DNA of 64,000 nt from Jimgerdemannia flammicorona (Eukaryota > Mucoromycota > Endogonomycetes > Endogonales > Endogonaceae): the NCBI GenBank assembly GCA_003990745.1, contig RBNI01000003.1, positions 1-64,000 of the forward strand, in the 5' to 3' direction. The position numbers and the translations under genes are program-made. Positions 35,980 to 46,720 of this stretch are shown one piece after another (the stretch's first letter is position 1; each line of letters opens with the position of its first letter). The notes under the pieces were generated by a model, which worked only from the letters and a program-made list of their open reading frames with translations, was not told where the DNA came from and did no database searches.

Positions 35980-37113
35980 TTGCTGAAAACCACCAGGTCT
36001 AGCACTGGCCAAGTTCCAATCCCACAGCAAGAACCAGCTTCCATCCCTGTCCAAGCAGCTGAAAGACATGTCAGCACTTATTTATATAGAGATATTGGAG
36101 GACAAAAAGTGAAAATTCTTATAGATACAGGAGCAGCTATCTGTGTCATTATCAAACGATTCTTGAACACCCTCCAATGGCCCATTGATGGACCATCCAA
36201 CCTCAGCATCATAGTAGCAGATGGAGCCCGAACTCAACCCCTTGGAGAAGTACAAAATATCACCATCTCTCTTGGATACATTCAGTTCTCCATCCCCAAA
36301 GCTGTTGTCACTGAAGCTGTCACCTATGATATAATTCTTGGCACCAACTGGATGAAGGAAATGAATGCAGTTGTTGATATTGGCCAACAAGTACTCAAGT
36401 TTGACTACCAAGGCAAGAAGTATAGAGTTAAGGTGACTAGCTATGAGCAATTAAAGAAGAAGAAGAAGGTCACTATTCAAGAAGAATATGCCAGTAGTGA
36501 AGAGTCTACTATAGAAGAGGAAGAAGAATCTGAAGATGGAAATGATCCCAGACTCAATCCCCAAATTAACCTGGTGAATGACAGACCAGAAGACAATGTG
36601 TGGGCCAAGAATACCATCTCTATCACCATTGGAGCCATTGTAAGAGAAATCAAAGGATGCCCTACATGCCTCAAGAGACACAGGTGTCCCAAGCACTCAT
36701 CCAAGATTATGGGAACAAGGAAATTGCCTGGCACAGCCTGCCCAGAGTGCAGAAGAAAGAAGAAGAAATGCAGACATGTTCCAGAAACACCTGCAACCAA
36801 AGCTGCAGAAGTACAAGCGATTTGGGGTCAAGAATCATCCAAGGAAGAAGAAACTTCTAATCAAGAAGTTCCTGAACAAGAAGTACCCAATGAAGAAGAG
36901 GTCCCCGAACTCATTCCCTGGGATGACCCTCACTGGACACCACCTGAAGACAATGACCCTTGGAATATAGAAGAAGGACCCAGTACAATTACCATTATTC
37001 CCAAGAAAGAAACCCACCAAGAGAAAGCTTTTTGGCTAGGAAGATGTCCACACCAAATGGTCTTCTACTCTCCCCAAGACTACTGCTACCAGTGTCATCT
37101 GTTGGACCAATAA
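35980..37113 (+). pseudogene. Y2 protease and Cys-rich zinc segment
   Basis: In frame with Gag, suggesting one Gag-Pol reading frame. The protease is at about 36090-36420, with ILIDTGAAICVI (Asp at 36124) and IILGTNWM near its end. An acidic Lys/Glu linker follows, then two Cys clusters: CPTCLKRHRCPKH (36658) and CPECRRKKKKC (36739-36771). A further Cys/His set is at 37345-37386 (CNYGRHPDCQDCRH) after in-frame stops. The last cluster pattern, C-x2-C-x6-C with basic residues, resembles half of a fungal Zn2Cys6 motif. The function in the element is unknown; nucleic-acid binding is a guess. Confidence 0.75.
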
Positions 37114-37499
37114 GAAAGACAGAGACCCCAGAGACCAGAACCCCCAACTACTCTTGCACAGTCTACCACCTTTCAAGAAGTCACCACAAGGTTATAAAGT
37201 CAATTTAGGGGACAAGGCTTCTTCACCTGAACAGAAATATACCCCTTATCTACCCTTCCCCCAACCTATGATCAAGATGGGTACCGATTTCCAAGACAAC
37301 AAGAGATAAATAGCCAGGAATATCATTTTTGAGCAATGGGATATTGCAACTATGGGAGACACCCTGACTGCCAAGACTGCAGACATCAGAAGATTCACCT
37401 CAGTCATGATGTTGCAGTGCATACTTTGAAGAAAGGAGATAACCAAAGCCAGATCTGAAAAAGCCAGATTTGAAAAAGCTAGACCAAGAAACCAGGAAG

Positions 37500-38505
37500 A
37501 AGAATCCTCAAGATCTATGATTTGGGAGAAGATATCCTAGCTCTCATCAGACATACTACCCACCAGGGATGGGCAGAAGATGCTGCCAACTTCATGGAAG
37601 CCCTAGACCCTACAGGAAGAAGGGAAATTAATTACCTCTGAGACCCTTCTACTGGAGCCAGATGGCCACACCTCAACCTCAGAGCTTGGAGGCTCTCTGC
37701 TAGTGGAGCTTCAGCCCTAGGAAAGCCCGAACTCAGCAAGGATATTGCCCAGTATGCCCTGCTGCACCCAAAGGCCAAACTCCTGACCAAAGCCCACCCA
37801 GAAGATGTGAGATATGATCTCTACAGCCTAGAGGATGAATCTATTAAGCCTGGAAAAACCTTCATGATCAGAACTGGATTAGCCATACAGCCACCCCAAG
37901 GAGCTTATATTTAACTGACCTCAAGGTCTGGACTTGCCAGACAAGGGATAACTGTAGAAGGAGGAACCATTGACCCTGGATATATAGGCGAAATCAAGGT
38001 TATCCTATACAACAGCAGTACAGAATGGCACCGAATCATTAGAGAACAGAAGATTGCCCAAGCAGTCTTCATGAAGGTCAAGACCCCACAGTTACAGGAA
38101 GTCTCTGAACTAACTGAAGGAATAAGACAAGTGAAGGGATTTGGAAGTTCAGATAGAAATAAGGTACATCTCCTTCAAGTCAACCACCTCAAGAGGAATA
38201 TCCCCCAGTAAGTATACTGGCAACCAGTCAGACTGCACAAGAATCTCATCCTGGAGCCTGGAGAACAAACTACCTTCGAAATCTTTACACCACCTGACCC
38301 CAGAAACCTCTTCTTTGAACCCAAGGAAGATATCCCACACCTGGATATAGAGGGACACACATTCCCTGACAAGATGAATCCAGTACACTTCTGAGGAATC
38401 AACCAAAGTTGGGAGACCATCATCTTGCTGAAAGGAACTATTATAGGACATCTGGTGCCTTTTCTCAACCAAACTCATAGGGAAGTTTATGAACTAAACC
38501 TATTG
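37500..38505 (+). pseudogene. Y2 dUTPase domain and flanks
   Basis: In the Gag-Pol frame: a preceding segment (GEDILALIRHTTHQGWAEDAANF, 37528 onward) that I do not recognise, then dUTPase with RYDLYS (about 37810), SRSGLARQ (37924), GTIDPGYIGEIKVILYN (37961), KIAQ (about 38052) and VKGFGSSD (about 38132). A second segment (38160-38505) with two internal stops precedes RT. Here dUTPase lies after the protease and before RT, unlike family X. One TAA sits between motifs 1 and 2. Confidence 0.85.
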
Positions 38506-39530
38506 AGAAATGGCAAAAGGTCCCAGAAGAAAGGAAAGGCCCCTCTGCGACCCAGGAGACAGTGAAGCCTTCCACCAACATTGGAGAAGAATTGACACCT
38601 CAACAATAGCAACAACTAGTAGAATTACTCAACAAATATCAAGATATCTTCACCACCGATTATGGCAACCTGCCATACAATCCATCATACCACTACAGTA
38701 TAAATACAAGAAATGCAACACCTATCTGGCAGAAACCCTATAGAATACTCCATCACTTGAAAACATTCGAAAAGGAGCACATTTAAGAACTCTTAGACAA
38801 TGGAGTTATCTGACCTTCTACTAGCCCCTGAGCCAGTCCTATACTTATTGTACCAAAGAAAGGAGGATGGAGACTCTGTGTGGATTACAGAAAACTCAAT
38901 TTAGTCACCAAAAAGGATGCCTATCCTTTACCCAGAATCAATGACCTTTTGGATCAGTTACAAGATGCCAGATACTTCAGCAGTATAGACCTCTTCACAG
39001 GATTCCATGAGATCCCCATGGACCCCAAGAATATTCAAAAGACAGCCTTCCTTGTTCTAGGAAAACTGTTTGAGTACCTCCGAATGCCTTTTGGACTTTG
39101 CAATACACCCCCCACCTTCCAGAGGATGATGAATTCAGTCTATGCCCCTTTGATTCACCACTGCCTGATTGTATACATGGATGATTACAACATCTATTCA
39201 GCAAATTTCGAAGAACACCTGCACCACCTAGAGGAATTCTTCAAGCTCATCCACAAAAACCACTTGAGACTAAATGCAAAGAAATGCTACTTCGGGAAAC
39301 AGAAACTCGAATTCCTTAGATTCATAGTCTCAAAAGAAGGAACCCATACAGACCCAAAAAAAACCGAGAAGATCAACAATTGGCCAGTACCCAAGACTCC
39401 AAAGGAGACACTATCATTTCTAATGCTAGTATCCTATTACAGAAGGTTTATCAAGAACTTTGCTCAAATCGCTGCCCCAATCTGGATCCTTCTCAAGAAA
39501 GGAGTGCCATTCAAATGGACAGAATCATAA
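38506..39530 (+). pseudogene. Y2 reverse transcriptase
   Basis: The RT frame is shifted by -1 relative to dUTPase at about 38500-38510 (EKWQKVPEERKG...). Motifs: GGWRLCVDYRKLN (38866), FSSIDLFTGFHEIP (motif A, about 38972), LRMPFGLCNTPPTFQ (motif B) and VYMDDYNIYS (YMDD at 39174-39185), followed by the thumb. An open frame covers 38880-39530. Stops upstream (about 38607, 38784, 38812) replace Gln or Arg. It copies element RNA into cDNA; the catalytic residues are intact. Confidence 0.9.
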
Positions 39531-39972
39531 GGAAAAGCCTTCAAGGAACTCAAAAATCGCATGACTATAGCACCAATTCTTGTGTGCCCCAATCTACAGA
39601 AGCCATTCATCTTGTATACAGATGCCTCTAAAGATGGCCTCGGAGTAGTTCTAGCCCAGGAAGAACCTGATCAACAGTACCATATGATAGCTTATGCAAG
39701 CAGAGCTACCAATCAGCAGCAGATGAACTATGGTAGCACCAAACTGGAATGCCTTGTAGTTATATAGGCAGTCACCCTATTCAAGCATTACCTCATTGGA
39801 AAAAGGTTCACCCTGATCACAGACCATACAGCCCTCAAATGGTTATTCAACTGTAAGGAACTCATAGGAATCCTAGCCTGCTGGATCCTTATCCTTCAGG
39901 ATTACAAAATCACCATCATCCACAAAGCAGGGAAAGCTCACAACAATGTTGATGTACTTTTCCACCAGCCCT
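39531..39972 (+). pseudogene. Y2 RNase H
   Basis: Same frame as RT: KPFILYTDASKDGLG (about 39603), NYGSTKLECLVVI (39727), TDHTALKWLF (about 39820) and HKAGKAHNNVDVLF (about 39920), i.e. the D, E, D, D pattern of Ty3 RNase H. A TAG after VVI and a TAA near 39528 interrupt it. It removes the RNA template during cDNA synthesis. Confidence 0.85.
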
Positions 39973-39989
39973 AATGAACCAGAAGAAGG

Positions 39990-41041
39990 GTGTCCCGAGG
40001 AACTACACCCTAAAGGAAGCTCCTCAGACCATCAAGGCACAAGAAGATCTCATCCGAAAAGAATATCAGAAAGCCTATCAAGGACAGACAAGCACAGAAG
40101 ACATGATTCGAAAACTGTATCAACATTGGCCTCACCTCAGAACTCAAGTCTGAGACATCATCCAGAAATGTGACACTTACCAGAAGTACCAAGGAAAGAA
40201 GAACTATCAAGCCCCTTTGCAACTGATTCCCCCACCCACTCACATCTTTCAGAGATGGGGAGTAGATGTAATTGGACCTCTACCAGTTATACCAAGAAGA
40301 AACAAATACATCTTTATATTTGTGGAATACCTGACCAAGTGGCCTGAGGCTTTCCCAATAGAAATCACAGATGCCTTAACTATTGTAGGCCCCCTCTATG
40401 GACTCACACTCAGATATGGACCCCCAGAAGAACTCATCTCTGACTGAGACACAGAATTCATCAATAATATAATCACAAGTTATATCCAAATTCACAAGAT
40501 CCACCTCAAAAGGACTACATCATACCACCTCCAGACCAATGGCATGACAGAGAGAATGAACCAGACCATCAAGAAAGAACTTGTCTGAGTCAATCCTACT
40601 AATTGAGACCTCTGCTTACCTGAGATCCTATGGGAAATTCGGAATACCCCTGCCACCTCTACCAAACAAAAGCTATTCAAAATGATGTTTGCCAAGAAAA
40701 CCAGAACTGCTGACCATGAGAATCTTGGAGACCTCCTCAAGAAGGCAGAACAGTTATGTAATCAAGCCTGAGGACAGATTATCAAAGCCCAAGAAAGACA
40801 AAAGAAGTATTATAACCAAAAACAGAAGGATCAGGAGATCAAGATTGGAGATCAAGTACTAGTCTGGAGAAGCATGATTGAAAGTAATTTTGCTGCCAAA
40901 CTGGAACCCAAATGGGAAGGACCTTATCTTGTATACAACATTAGAGGAACTAGCATCTATTTAAGAAGCATAGATGGATGAACCCTGAGAACACCAGTAC
41001 ACATCAATCACCTCAAACCATATCTTTCTTCCACACCATGA
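39990..41041 (+). pseudogene. Y2 integrase
   Basis: The zinc domain reads HWPHLRTQV then CDTYQKYQ (about 40118-40190), its second Cys mutated. The DDE core follows: Asp in WGVDVIGPLP (40265), Asp in ELISD (40442), Glu in NGMTERMN (40550). The C-terminal GPY/F-type module reads PKWEGPYLVYNI (about 40903-40940) and HINHLKPYLS. I see no chromodomain. It ends at TGA 41039-41041, overlapping the ATG of ORF3. TGA stops (about 40151, 40445, 40588, 40603) stand where Arg or Trp is expected. Confidence 0.85.
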
Positions 41042-41544
41042 GCCAAAGGATTGATCAGCACCTCTAGACATTAGTCCTCAGCTCCTTCCAGGCCCTATCA
41101 GTTTCCTTACCCCAGTTCCGCCAACTTGAAGGAACTCCAATACAATTGATCCAGAAGCATCAAGAGAACCTTGCCATTGCTCAAAGATTGCTACAGATCC
41201 ACCATCTACAGACCTTCTACAATATTGGACAATTGCTTGAAGAACAGCCATATATTGGAGGACCAGCTGGGATAAGCCACTGAGAAGTAAGAACTGCCAA
41301 ATGAATCTACACCCTGTACAAATGAAATGTTGGAGCCCTAGTGCAGTCCCACTTCTACCTCAATGATATCCATCAGATGAATGAGACCACCTTCCAGAGT
41401 ATTCTTCAACAAGTAGACTTCCTGTTTCCCAAAGAACAAGAAGAAGATCCAGAGCTAGAATGGAGTGATCCTGGTACAGACAATGAAGATGATGGAATAG
41501 GTATAGATGCAGAGGATGCTTATGCTTATTGGGATGATGACTGA
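41038..41544 (+). pseudogene. Y2 third ORF (about 168 codons), unknown product
   Basis: ATG 41038 overlaps the pol stop as ATGA. The frame reads MSQRIDQHL, then a Gln/Leu-rich region (FRQLEGTPIQLIQKHQENL; RLLQIHHLQTFYNI), then FYLNDIHQMNETTFQSILQQ. The tail is strongly acidic (DNEDDGIGIDAEDAYAYWDDD) before the stop at 41542-41544. Four internal stops (one TAG, three TGA) fit Trp, Gln or Arg codons. There is no signal peptide or membrane segment, so it does not look like an envelope protein although it occupies that position. It lies just before the 3' LTR. Confidence 0.7.
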
Positions 41545-41585
41545 AGAATAGTCTGGAACAGACTACCCTTTAGTTGGGGCTGATG

Positions 41586-42926
41586 TGACAAATCACGAAA
41601 TATACTAATCTCAAAAACCAAGCAGGTGATATGAACATTAGCATAGCATAGTAATCAGCAACCATTGCTGTGGAAAAATGTATAAATAACCAGATAGCCA
41701 AAGAAGGGAATAATGTGAACAGTAGCTGTCCCCTGGACAGTGGCTGTCCACTGAACAGTGACCATCTACCCAAACATACCATAGATAGCAAATCTATAGT
41801 TAGTTAGATAGTAACCAGATAGCAACCACAATGTATAAATTACCCCAGAGACAAGAGTGAATAAACCTCAGTCCGAAATTGAATCCAAAAGCAAAAGACA
41901 AGTCTGCCTACCATACTTTGAGAGGAACTCTACAGCTACTGTTAGGAGATTGTGAGCATTGGTTCCCTTTTCCCACTCCAGTCCACTTTCCAATACAAAG
42001 AACAAGTCCGTTTTTGGTATGCTTGCCAGATAAGCCTGAAGAACCCGAGTTTGCTGCCCAAGTTCAAGGAAGAACTTTGCCGCCATTTGAGTAGCCCGCT
42101 GCTTAAGGAATAAGCTATCATTTCTAAGTTATTCTCTACCTTCCCCAGAAAGCTGCCTTGCTCAAGCCAGTTTCTGATGCAACTTCGCAGTAGAGCCAGT
42201 CTACAATGTAACCCCACATAAACAAAGCCAGTCTTTGACATAACTTTGCCAAGAGACCCTTTCTCAAAGAATGCTGCCAGTTGTTTGTATTCTCAGAGGA
42301 GCCCGATCCAGAAGAACTCATACCATCCAAGTTATTCCCAGTTGAAGCTGCCTTTTTTTCAAGAAGCCTGCTGATTCAGAAGAATCCATGTTATCCGCCA
42401 TTTTCAAATTATCCACATTTCCAGAAAACCCATGCCATCTAAGTTATTTGTTGTTCCCAGTGAGCCTGAGTTATTGAATTACTTGCCACCAGTATAATTC
42501 TCAGTAAGAAGAATCCATGCCATCTTCTATTCCCAAACTGCTGCTTTTGGAGAATCTGTACCAAATCGAGTTATCTGCCAAATTATCAGAATGTTCATAT
42601 AAGAAACCCATCATGTTACACAAAGATTGCCACCACCAAAGAAAGAAACCACTAAATTGCCAGACTATCATACCTAAGAAACTCACACTATATAAGAGAT
42701 CATCATGCAGAAATCGCATACTTTTGGAGACCACTATCACCCAGGAACCATCCCAATAAGGAAATTGCTTGCAGATATCCAGCTTTGACTATTATACTAC
42801 TAAACACTAAGGACCTCAGGAATCTTAGAATATTTTGTTGCTTTTTGACAAAGTAACTGGGGGCTCAAGCCAAACTACACCAACCCCCAACCTTGTAATT
42901 TGCCTCCATTGAGCTGGCATGTTACA
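41586..42926 (+). repeat. Y2 3' LTR
   Basis: Partner of 32602-34029, about 90 bp shorter, with many transition differences. It starts TGACAAATCACG after the G-rich TTGGGGCTGATG and ends GCATGTTACA. It is followed by 16 bp of X2 and then LINE Lg. Confidence 0.85.
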
Positions 42927-43035
42927 ATATATAAATTTAACATTTTTTTTTTTTTTTTATTTTTTTTTTTTTATAGTCACTCAGACTTCATTATTTATTA
43001 CTAGTCTACTAATATGATTACAGTATTACCTACTA

Positions 43036-46000
43036 CTACACAATTCCCATAGGGGAGCCCCCCTCCATATCTTTGTGAATGAAGACTACTTTCTTACCTA
43101 CTACTCCAACTCTCTCCTCACTCTACCCATAGATTTTCTCTACTAAGTGATACCTCTGACCACCCTGCAAACTCCAACCAAGCCACCAGCCTGTTATAGT
43201 GTCTTCCATAAGCTCTTATCATCTCAACAGTCAGACCTCCAAGCCCAGTCTCCTTCTATCCTCAAAAACAAATAGTCAGTGACCTGCTAGCCTCATACAA
43301 ATCACTAAAACCCAACCTAAGGTAAGCCACTCCTTCCCCACCCCCCCCACCAATCTATCTCTCAAATCCTCCCACCAACCTCATGCACCATCTCTCCTAT
43401 ACACTATCCCCAAACAATCTCCAATAGTCCACTAAAAGTCACTAAGTACCTCATACTCTCCAAGCCAATATTCAGACATCTGCACATATCCCCCTTCCTA
43501 CCTTACATTGTGGTACTTCTCACAGTTAAAGCAACTCCTCTTGATAAGGTGACCTGAGCAGAAGTTAAGCATAACATTTCTCTATAGCATGCACCACAAG
43601 ACCACTCAGTACTTTGGTGACATCTACCTCCTCACCTCAGTACTCCAGGCCCAGACTCCATACCAGTCTCACTCCTCTCCAATATCCACCAACTGCCATC
43701 TGCTAGGCTACAGATTTTGGCCTCCTTTGGCACTCAATCCTATCACTAATATCAAACTCAACTAAGGGGATGCCTCTCAATAACACTTGGTCCCATCTCC
43801 ACATTGCTGAATTCTAAGACACCTCTCCTTTATTTCTCTACCAGTATATTCCAATATAGTATACCCCCTCTGCTATCCCACACCAGAAGCCTTTGTATCT
43901 CATGTGACCAGTATTCTGAAGTCCAACTAAGGATAGTAGATCTCCTGTAGAGCCTTTTGGTAAGGACCTCATCTTCCAGACCTTCTGCAACAGAGGGACC
44001 CAGCCACCCCCTCTTAGCTCCACTACTCTCTTTAACCACCATGCTCTCAAGTAGTACAGCCTCTTCAGAAAGTCAACCAGCCCAAGTCCTCCTCTCACCA
44101 CTGATAAGGACAAGACCTCCCAGCTGATCTGACTCCTTCTCCCAGCCCAGATCTATTCCTTGACCAGTTTTAACAGTCTCTTCACCACCCAGACTAGGAA
44201 GTCCAGGTGATAGGTTAGATACCACAACTTTGGCAACCAGTAGGTGTTCAAAATTGAGACATGCCCTGCTAAAGACAAGTGGCAACCTCTTCAACTTCAC
44301 AGGACCTCCCTCTAGATTACAACCCTTTGCTCCCATCAAAGTCTTGGTAGGACCAACTCATATACTGACAAATAGATACCCAAGTACTACACTATCTCTT
44401 CAGTAGGGACAATTGTTCCAATGACATCTCCTCCTACTAGGCCATTGCCTAATACCATTGTTTTATACTTGTATCAATTGAGTTTAGCCCCAGAGTTCAC
44501 CTCATACCACTCTACTATCTTCTTGAGCTCCTTGACATCAGTGATGGATCCCAGGCTAATCACTATATTATCCACAAAGGCCCCAACTTTTCACCCAATT
44601 CCAAAGACTAAGAGCTCTACTATCTTCTATCTAATTCTATCTATTAGAGATTCCAGAGAAAGAGCATACAGAATGGAGAACAGTGAGTCTCCCTGGGGCA
44701 CACCCCTACTCAGGGGAAATGTCATCCCTCTATGCTCATTACACATGAGTACAGCCCAACTCCCTTCTAATAGACTGACTATTACTGACCAGAACTGGTG
44801 TGGTACTCCAATCCTATCTAATACTCTCACTAATTAGACTTACCTCATCTAGTCATATGCCTTCTCCTGATCCAGAAAGACCAGTCACCCATCCAGTCTA
44901 CAAGCTTGCACTCCTTCAATAACTCCATATATCCAAGCTATACTATCTCTAATGAGCTGGCCTCCTACAAAGCCCCTCTGTTCAATACCTAATACTTACT
45001 GGGCCACCTTCTGCAGCCTTGTGACCACTACCTTAGTCACCAACTTTCTGTTCATGTCTAGCAGCATGATTGGCTGCCAGTTCTTCCAGTCCTCTCTCCT
45101 TCTCTTATTCTTATAAAGCAGCATCACCAGCTCCAGATCCTGCTCCCCCACCCATCTCCCTGACTATAGTATCAAATCACACAATGCTATCTTCTCACCC
45201 AGTACCCCTGAAACTCTCACCATCTTCCTCCAGAAGTCCCAGGGCAGACCATCCTCCCCAGACACCATGCCCAGTATAGTCATAGCAAGAACCTAGTAGA
45301 TCTTCTCCTCTTGGACTGACAATACTAAGTCACCTAGCTCTTCTGCCTACAGGGGGTACCAATTCTCCAATGCCTGGTTAATGGTAGCAGCATCAGCCCC
45401 ACCCTCCTCCTCACTCTATAAACCACTCTATTGCTTCTTTAACAATCCAAGAATATCTTGTATACTATACACCAGTATACCATCAGAGTCTAATACCCCC
45501 TCTCACCTCTGCTTCATCTTTCTTACCTAAAGGGCCCTCATGAGATACTTGGAGGGCCTTTCTCCTTTCTTCAAATCCTGCCAGTGAAGCTGTGCTACCA
45601 AGCTCTGCACCCTTGCCTCCTCCTCTTCCTGCAACACCTGTTGTAGTTCTCCAACCTCTATTTTCACCTACATTAATCTCCAATCCTCTCTCCCCTCCAG
45701 TGTCACCAACTCTGCCCAATCTTCCAAGAGTCTAGCCAGTCTAGCAGAAGCCAATCTCACCCTTTGCCTCCTCTGTTTCCCAGCCTCCTTATCCACCTCA
45801 CTCTAGTAGACCCTAGTCATCTCTTTTATCCTCATCTACTGGACATCAACTGGAGCACCTTTCTGTCTCCAGTCCTCTACCCTCTGTTGAATGTCCTCAG
45901 CCCACTTATCCCACAGTACCCTATCATCTAATAAAGAGGAATTGAGGTACCAATGTCCAGACTCATCCTCACTCTCTCCAAAATTTCCCTATCCTAGCAG

Positions 46001-46686
46001 CCCCCAATGATCTGACCATAGACACCACTCCACCTCTAGCAACTTCCAAACATCCAAACCCCCAGCAGCTCACCATTAAAATCCAGTCAATTCTTGTCCC
46101 CAGGCCCCCTGTCCAATGCCTGTATACTCTCCTATCACTCCAATACTCTCTGCCAGCATCTACCAGAGTGCTTAGTCTTTCTACTTCCTCCTATACTGCC
46201 AGCCCTCCACTCTTGCCCTCAGCTCCCCATCCTCTGTTGGTTCTATCCACCAGCACATCTTGAACCATATTGAAGTCTCCACCAAGCATATCTACCCTGG
46301 CTTCTGTAAGAGCCCCACTCTCCTGGAGACCCTTCACCCAATTTACATACTCACCCCATACAGCAGAGCAGTAGCAAGAATCCACTGTAACCAGCTCCTA
46401 ACCTGTACATATCCACTCTCCCCAGACCAATCTATCTCCCCAGCTTCTCACATTGTACATCTCCCCTCTGCCTCTCTGAACCAGAATCCCAATCTTGCTC
46501 TTCCAAATTATCTCACCTCCCCATTCCTTCATCTATTCCAGCCTATTCAAATTATCCTCACATCTGACATCCTGCAAAAGGAAGAGATTGGCCTCCAATC
46601 CCTTCAGCCAAGTAAAAATATTCCTATGTCAAGAAGAGCCCTATAACCTATTCACATTCAAAGAAAAAATATTGGTTATACTATTT
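43036..46686 (-). pseudogene. LINE Lg ORF2: endonuclease-RT-zinc finger
   Basis: Colinear with ORF2 of Lf. The endonuclease has VDMLGGDFNMVQDVL (about 46290); RT has QGDSLFSILYALSLESLIDRI at the motif B region; the FADD position near 44570 now reads FVDN-like, so the active site is damaged. C-terminal finger near 43540. Stops and frameshifts throughout. Confidence 0.75.
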
Positions 46687-46720
46687 ATAAGAAAATACAG
46701 TATATTATCAAGTTCATCCT

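Larger units (their letters stand above)
32602..42926 (+). mobile_element. Full-length Ty3/Gypsy element Y2 (family Y) with dUTPase and third ORF
   Basis: A 10.3-kb LTR element: 5' LTR 32602-34029, internal 34030-41585, 3' LTR 41586-42926. The LTRs begin TGACAAA and end TTACA. Order: Gag, protease, Cys-rich zinc segment, dUTPase, RT, RNase H, integrase, then ORF3. The best preserved Gypsy here, yet with roughly two dozen in-frame TGA, about nine TAA and about four TAG by hand count. Flanking bases (TATTA left, ATATA right) do not form a clean duplication. It is inserted in X2. Confidence 0.9.

Noticed and set aside
38500..38515. Programmed -1 frameshift between dUTPase and RT in Y2
   Set aside because: There is no convincing slippery heptamer, and the region differs by an indel in Y1; a simple 1-nt deletion explains it as well.
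34069..41544. TGA recoded as tryptophan in family Y
   Set aside because: Attractive because most stops are TGA, but TAA and TAG also occur, zinc-knuckle residues show plain G-to-A and C-to-T decay, and the intact host gene uses TGG for Trp in the normal way.
32597..42931. A 5-bp target duplication for Y2
   Set aside because: The flanks TATTA and ATATA do not match; A/T-only changes are not explained by C-to-T mutation, so I do not claim a duplication.
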